A stretch of 64,000 bases of DNA from positions 1,020,365 through 1,084,364 of the forward strand of contig NW_003314319.1 in NCBI RefSeq assembly GCF_000143415.4, given 5' to 3'. The position numbers and the translations under genes were made by a program. Below are positions 11,776 through 21,027 of this stretch, in pieces. The DNA comes from Selaginella moellendorffii. Lineage: Eukaryota; Streptophyta; Lycopodiopsida; Selaginellales; Selaginellaceae. Every line of letters starts with the position of its first letter. The first letter of the stretch is position 1. The notes under the pieces were generated by a model. It searched no databases. It was not told the DNA's origin and saw nothing but the letters and a program-made list of their open reading frames with translations.

Positions 11776-12987
11776 TCATCCGAGCTTGCTCAGATCGCAG
11801 GGCCAGTAGAGGGAACCGTTCATATTGGAGACCCACAGGCATGCGCCGGCTTGCTTCTCGTCCACAATCAGCTCCAGTATCGCTGGGAACATGGCAAAGA
11901 GAACGAAAAACGTGACAAACATTGAAAGGAAAGGTAAGTTACCTTGGATTATCTTTTCCATTGGTATGAATCCACCAGTCGCAGCGATCATCTCCTTGGG
12001 GACAATGTCAGTCATGGGCGTTTCAGTGAACTGAAACATCAGCAATATTTCGTGTCAAGTTCGCTCTATCCTGCCAAGAGAAAGAAAGCAAAATGGATGA
12101 ACTACAAACCCCGGGACACAGGACGTTCGCTCGAATTCCTTCGCTCTGTAGTTCCACGAGCGACCTTGTGAACTGTACCAGTCCACCTTTGATCGTCCAA
12201 AAGAAGAAAAGAAAGAAACACAACTTAACAAAGGGACCTGGAGAAAAAGAAACGACCATTACCTTTGGATGCAGCGTAGATCGGATACAAAGGGACAGGA
12301 AAGAGTCCCGCAGCCGAAGCAAGATTGACAATGGCTCCTCCGGGACTGTCCTGGGACCTCATAGCTTGGATCTGTTCAAACGATCCAGAGATGGTTACAT
12401 GAAGTACCTTAAGTTGTACTGGAAATCTCTTCGAGGATTGAGACTTACTGCTTGGATCGTGCATTCAATGGCTGCCATGAGGTTCACGCTCAAGACCTTG
12501 CGCCATTTCGCATCGCTCACGAAGTCGCCCTGCTCGGAGATCCCCGCACAGTTGACGCACGCGTCCAGCCTCGCGAAGGTTGCGTTGTGCTCCTTGAACG
12601 CCTTTGCGACTTGGGCTGGGATAGAACAGGAGAAATTAAACATCATACAAAAAGTCATGCCGACGATCCCTCACCTGGATCGCAGACATCGCACTCGACG
12701 AAAATGGCAGAGGGAGGGTTCATCAGCTTCTGGTGCTCCTCTCTCACCAAGCTCAGCGTTCGCAGCCCATTCTCACGTGACAGATCCACAATTGTGATGC
12801 TGGCACCGAGTCTCGCAAGGTCCAGCGCCAGCGCCCTCCCTGGAAGAGCCACAAACACGAAGTAAACGCTTCGATCGAGTCAATCTAAAATCTTTCCAGC
12901 CGAGAAATTCTTTTCTTTAACAAGAGATGTACCAATGCCGGATCCAGCGCCAGTGATGAGGACGCAGGAGCCATCTCCAACCTTCAT
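11776..12987 (-). CDS. Classical short-chain dehydrogenase/reductase (SDR), NAD-type
   Basis: The start ATG at 12987 opens MKVGDGSCVLITGAGSGIG, split by an intron inside the last glycine codon. This gives the classical cofactor motif TGxxxGIG. The aspartate in ITIVDLS fits a preference for NAD over NADP. Further family marks are CDVCDP, LDACVNCAGIS (NxAG motif), the VNLMAAIECT helix, AIVNLASAAG with the catalytic serine, and YAASK with catalytic Tyr and Lys, then IRANVLCPGVC. The order and spacing match the family, and the best general fit is 15-hydroxyprostaglandin-dehydrogenase-like SDRs of plants. The substrate cannot be told from sequence. There are six or so exons with short introns and a TGA stop at 11776-11778. 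No targeting signal is seen, so it is probably cytosolic. Confidence 0.85.
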
Positions 12988-13889
12988 CTCCGCTCTTCGC
13001 AATAACCTAGAGTCTTGTAATTCAAAAGTGACTCAGATTTCATTCGTAGCATATTCGTATTAAGGGTCATGTTTATCTAATCCAACGGTTAGGACGGACT
13101 GTGATCAACGGTGGTCAAGAACATATTTTCATCACCTGGATTATTTTCATCTCTGGTAGTAAGTAGAAATGAGAGCCGTACCATCTCAAAGATTATTCAG
13201 TCCTTGATTCACGGGCATCACAGCAGGCTTTTGTTACGTTTGGGTGGCAAAACCTTCCAGTGGATTGCCAAGAACTCCCGCAAAAGCTAGGACAACAAAA
13301 AATGCCGGTGAGCACTGAATCACTGATAGTGGAACAGGAAACTAGATGATTCGGGAATAGAAAATAGATCCAACGAAGTAGAAAGTGAAGCCAACGATGG
13401 CAAGGTTGGAGAAGGGACCAAAAAGAGAAAGACTGAAGGAGCAAACAATGTCAAGGTGAAGGAAACAGATGGCAAGGCAGTCGAGAGCTCCCGTGAGGCT
13501 GCAGGAAAGATGGCGAGTCTGTTTCTAGCGCCTTAGCAGGGTTTTCGATCGGAGGGAGTCAAGCTGGAGTGATCAATGAGAAAAAGAGGAGGTCACCTCC
13601 ACGCGATAGATGGAGGAATAGTGGCCACGGAAATGACCACTTATAATGCTGCTGGAATGGAAGTCCAAAGAAACAGATGGTCCTTGGCTCTAGCCTCTAC
13701 GAATCCATTATAAGCTCTCTAGGCTTGTCCTCTTTGCCATCCTCCGTCTTTGAGGAGCCCGCCGCCACCATGCCTTCTTGATGTCCTCTTGCGCTGGGGC
13801 AGAGCGTCGCACGGGCGATGCTCGGTCCGATCTCTGTGCGTGGGAGAAGATTCATGACACAAGATCGTTTCAACAAATTATACATGCAT
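12988..13889. other. Intergenic DNA with one unexplained open stretch
   Basis: A stop-free + strand stretch without a start codon (about 13340-13535) reads Lys/Glu-rich (for example VGEGTKKRKTEGANNVKVKE) and ends LFLAP-stop. It might be an old exon, but no family is recognised and no partner exon was found. The rest shows no feature. Confidence 0.35.
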
Positions 13890-15287
13890 TCATTCCCTGG
13901 TAAGCAACGCATACATGACCGGAGATTCGGTCTGTCGCCACTCCTCCCACTGCTTGTGAGGCCAGTCAGGATCATCTTCGTTCATCGCGCTGACGATATT
14001 CATATGGTGATTCCTGTCCCGAGGCCCTTCATTTTCAGTGATCCAATATGCTTCTTGGATCCTTAGCAGCTGCTTGTACGGTGTGGGCGCGTCTGGGTAA
14101 TCTAGCCACATAAAAAACACATAAAAAACACACGCAAACAAATCGAAAAAGAGCTGCTCACTTGCCTTGTGGGGATTCACGGCAATATCTCCACTCGGGG
14201 TGCATCAAGACGAAATACCGTGCAGCAATTTCACTCTGTCGCATAGTATACTCCACAGCCGACGGCGGGGGTGGCGGACTTGTATCCAGCCTTCGACACA
14301 CCTCCTCCTTTAGAGGCCTCTCATAGATCTCGCCTGTTGTGGTGCCCTTGCAGCAACTGAAGCTGCAATCAACGCCATCTCGCAAATCCGCATCTGTTGA
14401 GATTCTGGTCAGTTAGCAGCAAAAGATTGGATAGGAAAGATTACTCACAGGTAACATGCGATGCAAAGCATACTTCAATTGGAGAGCGCAGCAGCCACAG
14501 CCTAGCATGCTGCACTAGGAGTCTCACGTTCTCCTGGTGACTAAGGAACGGGTGCGGTCGACATAACTTGCAAAGGAGAGTTTCCCTCTTGGTATCTCTA
14601 TCAACTCCATGAAGACAATGGAGGAGATCTATCATTTCCTGGCGTGTCGACACAAAATCCACGAATTCAGAATGATCTGTAGGCGAAACCTGGTCTTACC
14701 TGGGAAGTCAAAGGAGGGAACACAAAATCCGCGAATTGAGAATTATCAGCAAGTTGTTGGTAAAATCCTGGTCTCTTAAGGAATTTGAGGTTGTCGGGAA
14801 CATTTCCGAACTCGGGTGGGACATAAAATGCTTCCGAGTTTGCCAATGCCTGGATGCGATTTTGACCTGGAAGAAGAAAAGAGTTACGTGAGATGAATTT
14901 ATGTAATGTATCTACCTGTTTGGAGCCAATGTTGAGCTGCATCTAGGGAACCTTTATAAAGTAAATCCACAACTTTGGTGACTTGTTCTGCTTCATCATT
15001 ATCCAAGCCAAGGTTGAGTTGCACATCGCGTTGCTAGGGAATAATGATTTAATAAACAGGGTAAGAATAAATAAAACTCTTACCAATTTTCCAATGTAGA
15101 GCAGCAAAAGAATGGAGTAGAGATCATCAGAAAGCTCAGCATACAAATAATTTCTGTAAAAGATGTCTCTGAAACCACCAATAGCTTTACCAACATCTAA
15201 CACCTCTCGCACAGGAAGTGTTATGGGATAGCCCAGCGCCTCTTCTATTCTTACTTCTGAGCTCCACAGACCGAATGCATCTTCCAT
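13890..15287 (-). CDS. Unrecognised multi-exon gene, about 380 residues
   Basis: I do not recognise the family. Six exons join in frame from ATG 15287 (MEDAFGLWSSEVRIEEALG) to a TGA at 13890. Visible pieces are VGKAIGGFRDIFYRNYLYAE, EAEQVTKVVDLLYKGSLDAA, LPGQNRIQALANSEAFYVPP, LLCKLCRPHPFLSHQENVRL, a Pro run RLDTSPPPPPSAVEYT, and YKQLLRIQEAYWITENEGPR. It is soluble-looking and mostly helical, with no signal peptide. Introns are 45-62 bases. One junction (about 14162-14157) only keeps frame with a GC donor, AAG|GCAAGTGA, the best-known non-GT donor type. The upstream flank at 15404-15556 is an inverted copy of the DNA upstream of the ligase IV relic. It could be a lineage-specific gene; the clean joining of all exons argues that it is alive. 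Confidence 0.6.
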
Positions 15288-15403
15288 CTCTGCTAAACAA
15301 AACCCTAAACAAAATGGCAATCCTCCATTTATAGTTCACTAGGTTTTCCAGGTGTCGGCAGAAGAATATACTGTGCATCTAAAAAAGGATTCCAGGTGCT
15401 TTT

Positions 15404-15556
15404 ACCTGGCAATGACGTGGCATCAGGCCTTCTTTTTGTTTTATCTCCAGCGCACTCCCTCTCCCGTCCGTCGCTATCGCCCTGTCCGCCCGCGCCCTAA
15501 AATTACTTCCACGTGGCCACAGCCCCAACACTTAGCCAAATTTCAATCAGTGCGCC
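15404..15556. repeat. Left arm of an imperfect inverted repeat
   Basis: This arm matches the reverse complement of 16510-16613. A 43-base block starting GCGCCCTAAAATTACTTCC is identical in both arms and contains a CCACGTGG G-box core. A second block around ATGACGTGGCATCAGGCC also matches. The middle of the arm is diverged, with about 45 extra bases on this side. Confidence 0.85.
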
Positions 15557-15599
15557 TTGGTCCACCCATTCACTCCAGATGGTTGCCCCATAATTGACT

Positions 15600-16374
15600 T
15601 AAAAACTTTTTTGTTTCTTTTATGATCAAGTATGGCATCAATTTCCAGAGGTAAACAATCAATTCAACTTCATATTGATTCAAGAAAATTATTTAGGATC
15701 CCCATGGCTTGATGAAGAATTCCATGAAAAGGATTATTTTTGTGCAGATGATTTAGATTGGAATTTGTCTAAATTAAATGAAACTATAGCTCCTATTATG
15801 TATATATTACAGAAGGATGTGAACAAGTTTTTAAATGGTGAGAGGAGAAAGGGTGATGGAGAGGATTTTTGGCGATTTTCTAATAAAAATCGTGATCTTG
15901 GAAATTTGAAACAACCCAAAAACACAAGCTTTTTTATCATTAATCAGGTATATTTTTTTAACAAAATATAATTACTAACTTCTTGATATAAGTATTGGTG
16001 TGAATATGGAAAACAAGATGCTTGTGAAACATCCTCTATTATGATTGTTGAATTTACACCAAAGTCAGGACTTGGAAGTAGATTAAGTTGAAATTCTAAT
16101 AAGTGGGGTTGCCTTTGCAATTTTTTGGTCAAACAGTTTTACAAATGACTTGATTATGTGCAAATTACATATTATCATAGAGAGCATTGTGATAAGAATG
16201 GGATTCCTTGTCATGATCAACTTGATCCAACTGAAGGAAAGTCATTATTTCCTCAATGACATTACAGGTAAAAGAAAAGCTTCTTGTAGTCCAGAAGTAA
16301 CTCCTTTTACTAGGCAGAGGAAGACAAGAAAGAAAACCTCTTTAAACGAAAAACTCAATCTTAGCAAAGAATAA
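15600..16374 (+). pseudogene. AT-rich coding relic between inverted repeat arms
   Basis: One frame from about 15675 (NYLGSPWLDEEFHEKDYF) reaches a GT donor after IINQ at 15946. After a possible intron ending at about 15990 the frame continues as YWCEYGKQDACE and then, across three TGA codons, through WGCLCNFLVKQFYK and YYHREHCDKNGIPCHDQLDP, with a Lys/Arg-rich tail (FTRQRKTRKKTS) near 16315. The Cys/His spacing suggests a metal-binding DNA-related protein of transposon type, but I cannot name it. All three internal stops are TGA, as expected if tryptophan TGG codons mutated. Composition is far more AT-rich than both flanks, which supports an inserted origin. Confidence 0.45.
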
Positions 16375-16509
16375 ATAAAAAAACAAACTCTTTATATACT
16401 TACATTGCATATATTTAAATTAGTCAGAAGATTTCATAAGTTTACCACTCCTAATGGTCATCCATGACACTCATTGGCCACATAAAGCACGTAAAAAGGC
16501 GTCCACGCG

Positions 16510-16613
16510 TGCGCTAATTGAAATTTGGGTAAGTGTTGGGGCTGTGGCCACGTGGAAGTAATTTTAGGGCGCACGCTGGGCGCGGGCCTGATGCCACGTC
16601 ATCGCCAGGTAAG
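16510..16613. repeat. Right arm of an imperfect inverted repeat
   Basis: This is the reverse complement partner of 15404-15556. It lies directly before the DNA ligase IV relic, so it may be part of the ligase gene's original promoter. The arms enclose about 950 bases of AT-rich DNA. Confidence 0.85.
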
Positions 16614-16639
16614 CGGAGAGAGAGTGAATCAGGATGGTG

Positions 16640-17540
16640 TTTAACGGGAGGCCTTGTCAGCTGGGGCCACATCTCGGGCAGCCTCACCGTCAAGCGCGTG
16701 CATGAAGACCGCGAGGAGAAATCCAAGGTCCTTGCCGAGTTCATCAACAAGACCAATCCCGTGGAGATCAAGTGGCTGCTGATGATCATCAAGCTGGGCG
16801 AAAAGACGGTGTTCAAGGAGTCCCAACCCGACGCCGACGAGGTGTACAACAAGAATCTGAAGCTGGTTTGCGAGAAACCGGTGCGATTCAGGCGCCAGGA
16901 CATCGAGGTTGGCAAGGCGGTGAGACCGCAGCTCGCGTCCCGGGTGAAGAACGCCGAGGGAATGCTTACCGAGTGTAAGTTCGATGGCGATCGGTGCCAG
17001 GTCCGGTGTGGAAGGGGTTGACGAACAAGTTTGCCGAGTTTGGGACAATGGCGTCGAGCAGCTTCGCTACATCGTCTTCGACATTCTCTACCTGGACGAT
17101 TGCAGCGTGATTCGCCAGCCTCTCTGCGAGTGACAGAAGCTGCTCGAGCAAAGGGTGACGACTGTTCTCGAGCTGCTCCAGCCGGATCGGAGGAACTGCA
17201 GCGGCCAGCGCGGTTGATCATTCCCCAGTCTGCTGTCCACGTCGAGAAGTTCTTCCTGATGACCGTGGACAGCCGGGACGCCGTCAAGGACTTTGAAGAA
17301 ACTGATGAAGCTCAAGCCTGACTACGTGAAGGAGAGCGTGCTGATTATTGGTGGCTACCGACTCATTTTGCAAGGTTGGCACGGGGCTCAATGAAGGGTG
17401 CTAAGGTTTGGTTGACAAGCACAGGAAAGCATGACAAGAACACCAAGCTTCCGAGTTACTACGTGATGAAGGACAACGCCAAGGATCGGCCGGACGTGTG
17501 GATCGAGCAGCTGGACAAATCTGTGCTCCTGAAGGCACAT
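16640..17540 (+). pseudogene. LIG4: DNA ligase IV relic
   Basis: Broken pieces follow DNA ligase IV order on one strand. EEKSKVLAEFINKTNPVEIKW matches the DNA-binding domain, then VGKAVRPQLASRV leads into AECKFDGDR-like TECKFDGDR, the adenylation motif I region with the reactive lysine. Next come YIVFDILYLDDCSVIRQPLC (motif III), KFFLMTVDSRDAVKDF, LKPDYV...VLIIGGY (motifs IV-V region) and PSYYVMKDNAKDRPDVWIE. There are frameshifts, deletions (motif IV is partly lost) and nonsense codons, one a CGA-to-TGA type change inside LCE-x-QKLLEQ at about 17130. No introns are seen between some blocks, and both ends are missing. LIG4 normally seals double-strand breaks in non-homologous end joining. The 3' end runs straight into PACRG-derived DNA. 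It cannot make a working ligase. Confidence 0.85.
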
Positions 17541-17629
17541 CCACTACGGGCGGCAAAAGAACTGCATGGTGGAGGAAACTCTGGAGCTCTTCGAGACGCA
17601 CAGTGGCGAGCACGCCTCAAGTACATGGT
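17541..17629 (+). pseudogene. PACRG: PACRG exon fragment fused to the ligase relic
   Basis: About 90 bases match the PACRG exon at 9850-9960: the CACATCNACTACGG start, GGCAAAAGAA, CTGCATGG, then an identical run through CTCTGGAGCTCTTCGAGACG and AAGTACATGGT. Two small deletions remove parts present in the live gene. The join falls directly after the ligase block ending LDKSVLLK. This is a chimeric relic, not a gene. Confidence 0.88.
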
Positions 17630-18325
17630 TCATCTTCATTTTTGTCTCTCTTTCGTTAGTGTCCAGCTGTATTTGCAAAAACCCGACTTAATATTTGCGC
17701 AGCCAGAAGTCAAGAAGAGTGAGTATCTCAGCTACAGATGATCATTGTTCACATAATAACCCACACTCTCACTACGTGAGGAATGATGCAGAAAACTCGA
17801 GCAATGTAGGCAGTGCGGCCGACACAGCCCCTCACTGTTCTCTTCTTTCCCATGAGACAAGTGGCGGCCATTATGGAGAGTCCAAATCTGCCATGCAACC
17901 TTGTTCTTATAGACCTTCCACTAGAGAAAGGAAAAACTAGGAGGTCAAAGAAAAAACAATTGAGAAAAATATGAATGAGGTATGTCGTCGCCAAGGAACT
18001 TCTGGGAAGGAGAGTCTGGGAAGGAGAGTCCGCACCAAAGTTATACAGAACTTTGTCATCTCGGTGGGCCTCAAAGTCGCGATGCTGCACTCTCGTCCGC
18101 TACCTGTGGATGACGGTTCTGGTCGACGTCGGGGTGTGCTTGCTGGTGATCTCAAACAGCACGCTTTTACTCCGAGGAACAGGGAAGAAGAGATCATCGG
18201 GCCCGGAAGGAATTGCAAGGATCACGACCACGATCACGACGGTGGTAAACGGTGGTAAACGTTCTCGCGGAGGATTCTTGATTGTTTTGAGTGATCTGGG
18301 TACTCGCATTTTGATTCTGGAGGCC
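17630..18325. other. Upstream of the MAP65 relic, no gene recognised
   Basis: Several overlapping open frames exist on both strands but none shows a family motif. Short direct repeats are visible (GGGAAGGAGAGTC twice at 18004-18031; GGTGGTAAAC twice near 18241). The last part was probably the promoter and leader of the MAP65 copy. Confidence 0.4.
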
Positions 18326-20138
18326 ATGGAAGGCGAGGACACGACTTGCCGATCGCTGCTGCTGGAGCTCCAGGTAAGCCTCGGGTCCTCGCGAAATATT
18401 GCCTCTGGAGTTTATCACGATCGCGGTGGATCGACCGCGCGTAGAGCATCTGGGAGGAGATGGGGGAGAGCGACGAGGAGAGGGACAGAATGCTGCTTCA
18501 GCTGGAGCAAGAATGCCTGGATGTGTACCGGCGGTCGGTGGATCAAGGGAATTGCGTGAGGGCTCGGCTGCACCAGCTGCTGGCGGATTCCGAGTCGGAG
18601 CTCGCGTCGCTCCTGTCGCTCCTGGGTGATCGCCCTTGCACGGTATGCTTTGTTTGATCCATCTCACAGTGCTTTTCCAATGCCCGTTGTTCTTCCTTTC
18701 CCTTAGAGAAGAGGTCGTGCACTACTCTGCGGGGGCAGCTCTTGTCCGTCTCACCTCAGTTAGAATGCTTGCGTCTGAGGAAAGAGGAGCGGCTGAGCAA
18801 TTTGAGGACGTCCAATGCCAGATACAAAGGCTCTCTCAGGAGATATCGCCAGGGACATTGCAAGAGGCCGAGAATGGAGCTTTTTGTTGGAAAGATTTGT
18901 CGCTGAGAAAGCTGTATGAGTACCATTGCCAGCTTCAAGAGCTTCAGGATGAAAAGGTTGGTTTGTATTGGCACGGTTGGCATTTTTTTTTCTTACAAGC
19001 GACATTTCCAGAGTACCCTGCTCCACAAAGTCTCAGAGCTTCTCGAGGTTCTGCAGGAATATTGCGTCCTGTTGGGGACAGACTTCACCGAGGTTGTCAA
19101 GGAAGTGCATCCGAGCCTTTGTGATCCAGGCCAGAGCAGAAGTATTAGCGATGAGACGCTAGAGAACTTAGCCAAGACGGTCGGGAGTCAGGTATAAATT
19201 TATTCTGTGTGCATTTCTTGGCTGATGTTTCGTTGTGCACAGGGATAGTGGACTTGTCAGAACTACTTGCTAGAATCGAAAGTAGTATCGCCAAGGCGAA
19301 GGAAGAATCACTCGACAGACGAGATATAATGGAAAGAATGGAACGGTGGATTAGCGCGTGTGAAGAAGAAAGCTGGCTTGAAGAATACAGTAAGGTATGA
19401 GCGTTATGCTATTTCACTTATTCATTTTCGATTGTAGGATGAAAGCCGCTTCAATGCAACCAGAGGAGCACATTTGAATCTAAAACGTGCAGAAAGAGCT
19501 CGTGTCATCGTGGCCGAACTCCCACAGTGCGTTTGATTTCTTCGTTTGTTATTTTCTTTTCTCAGTTTTCACAAGCCGTTTGCAGATCTTCTTGAATCAT
19601 TGCAGTCGAAAACGCGGTCTTGGGAGGACGAAAGAGGCAGCCCCTTCTTATACAACGGGGTATGTTAGTGATTTTCGTAGGCGCCTCTAAAAGTGCTTTG
19701 CAGATTTTTCCACTTGCAATACCAGAAGAATATATCTTGCTACGACGAGAGAAAGAAGAAGAAAGGCGCCCACACTAAAGGTAACTCTGCAGTTTAGTCC
19801 CTGTTGAGACGTTAACTGGTTAAATGCAGGAGGAGAAGAGAATGTAGGAGCAACTGCAAACTGAGCAGGAGCTGCTCTACGGCACAAAGCCGTCCAAAAC
19901 GGGACGTGTGGGACTTCGCCTGAGTGGAAACAATGCAAACCGACGACTTTCGATAGTGCCTGAGCTCTTATCCGCACCGAAGGCTTGCAATCAGGGACCC
20001 TCAAAAGGTTAGCCGGGTGAAACGCTACTCTCCGATGATGAATTACGCTGCCTTGCCTAAGGATCCCGAAGCTTCTTCAGTTCGATCAAAGATAGCTTTA
20101 GAAGTGACAGCTTATAAAGCTGTCACTGTTGGTGGCTA
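18326..20138 (+). pseudogene. MAP65: MAP65/PRC1/Ase1 microtubule-bundling protein, disrupted copy
   Basis: Exon 1 starts at ATG 18326 and gives CRSLLLELQ; exon 2 gives IWEEMGESDEERDRMLLQLE and VYRRSVDQGN, the classic plant MAP65 N-terminus. Later blocks match in order: [112 protein letters not shown] and MNYAALPKDPEASS. MAP65 cross-links antiparallel microtubules in the phragmoplast. This copy has a one-base frameshift at about 18795 (RKEERL into EQFEDV), a stop after EEERRPH at about 19780, and an in-frame TAG before EQLQTEQELLYG at about 19845. Some short exons still have good splice signals, so decay is recent or the sequence holds errors. Confidence 0.8.
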
Positions 20139-20539
20139 GAGCGATTTTGAAAATTAGGACGCTAAGCGAGGGTTATACTCTACGTAGAGTTTGTTTCTTT
20201 GCTAATCGCGTTTCCTTTTTCCAGTGCTCCGTGCTCTGTGTATTGGGAAAGCGTAGGAGCGTGTGCTATATGTTCAGAGCTTCGGTTGGTGTAAAGCATC
20301 GAACTAATTGTTTTGTGTTAAGTTTCATTCAAGGTACATACAAGTCTTGGTTTGCTTAAACTTTGAACTTCAAATTCCTCGTGCAGCTTCTGCCGTCGAG
20401 AATCGACGCAGACAAGTTTCACGCTGGTTATACTCTCAAATGATTCAAAGGCTCGCAAGCTTGACATGCTATGTACCACAGAGCCGAAACAACACTTTTA
20501 AAAGGACTCCATACCTTGGCAGCGGGCAACGAACAAAGC
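20139..20539. other. Intergenic DNA, no gene seen
   Basis: No domain, RNA gene or repeat is recognised between the MAP65 relic and the next small gene. A TTTTAAAAGG word at about 20497 could serve as a TATA-like element for the gene starting at 20540. Confidence 0.4.
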
Positions 20540-20977
20540 ATGGCCAGGGCTAGCTTACTTCCTGTCCTTCTCGTCTCTTTTCTCTGCATTCTCCTGCCTT
20601 CTCAGGTAAGCACATCTTTTGAGCTCGCAGCTCTCTTCACTAACAGCTGATCTGCAGGGATGCTTCACCAAATACCGCTACGCGCTCTTCATCCCAGGCC
20701 ACAACATCTTCCCTGTTGCAGGCTGCAAGAAAGACATTGGGCCACCTTACAAAGACGGCTGCAGCCTCGCAGCGCGTTGCAAAGTACCGGGGAGTGGAGT
20801 TCTTCGTCCATCGCGCATCTGACCCTGGATGATCTCCAGTGCACGGTGAGCTTCCAAGGTCCCATCGATCTGGACCGGGGCTCGTTTAGAGCCTCTGGAA
20901 GTGTCCCGGACAAGGACATTTGCTCCAGCGCGTCCAAGAGACTCTGGTACTTGACTGCCAACCTGGACACCACGTGA
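20540..20977 (+). CDS. Small secreted cysteine-containing protein, possibly frameshifted
   Basis: ATG 20540 opens a clear signal peptide (ARASLLPVLLVSFLCILL PSQ), followed by a GT-AG intron (about 20606-20657). Exon 2 reads GCFTKYRYALFIPGHNIF, AGCKKDIGPPYKDGCSL and RCKVPGSGV, then stops at TGA about 20821. One base out of phase, the frame stays open to 20977 with coherent protein-like text (LTLDDLQCTVSFQGPIDLDRG and DKDICSSASKRLWYL). So either the protein ends early at about 76 residues or a one-base indel near 20800 has broken a protein of about 130 residues. The family is not recognised. It ends 50 bases before the start of the NLR gene. Confidence 0.5.
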
Positions 20978-21027
20978 CGACGTAAAAACTGTGCCATTTT
21001 AGCTGAAGCGGACAGGATTTTTCGATA

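Noticed and set aside
13340-13535. Stop-free Lys/Glu-rich + strand stretch
   Set aside because: No start codon, no splice partner and no known family; kept only as a note.
18194-18667. Proline-rich minus frame of 157 codons
   Set aside because: It is antisense to the MAP65 first exons; it has no family resemblance.
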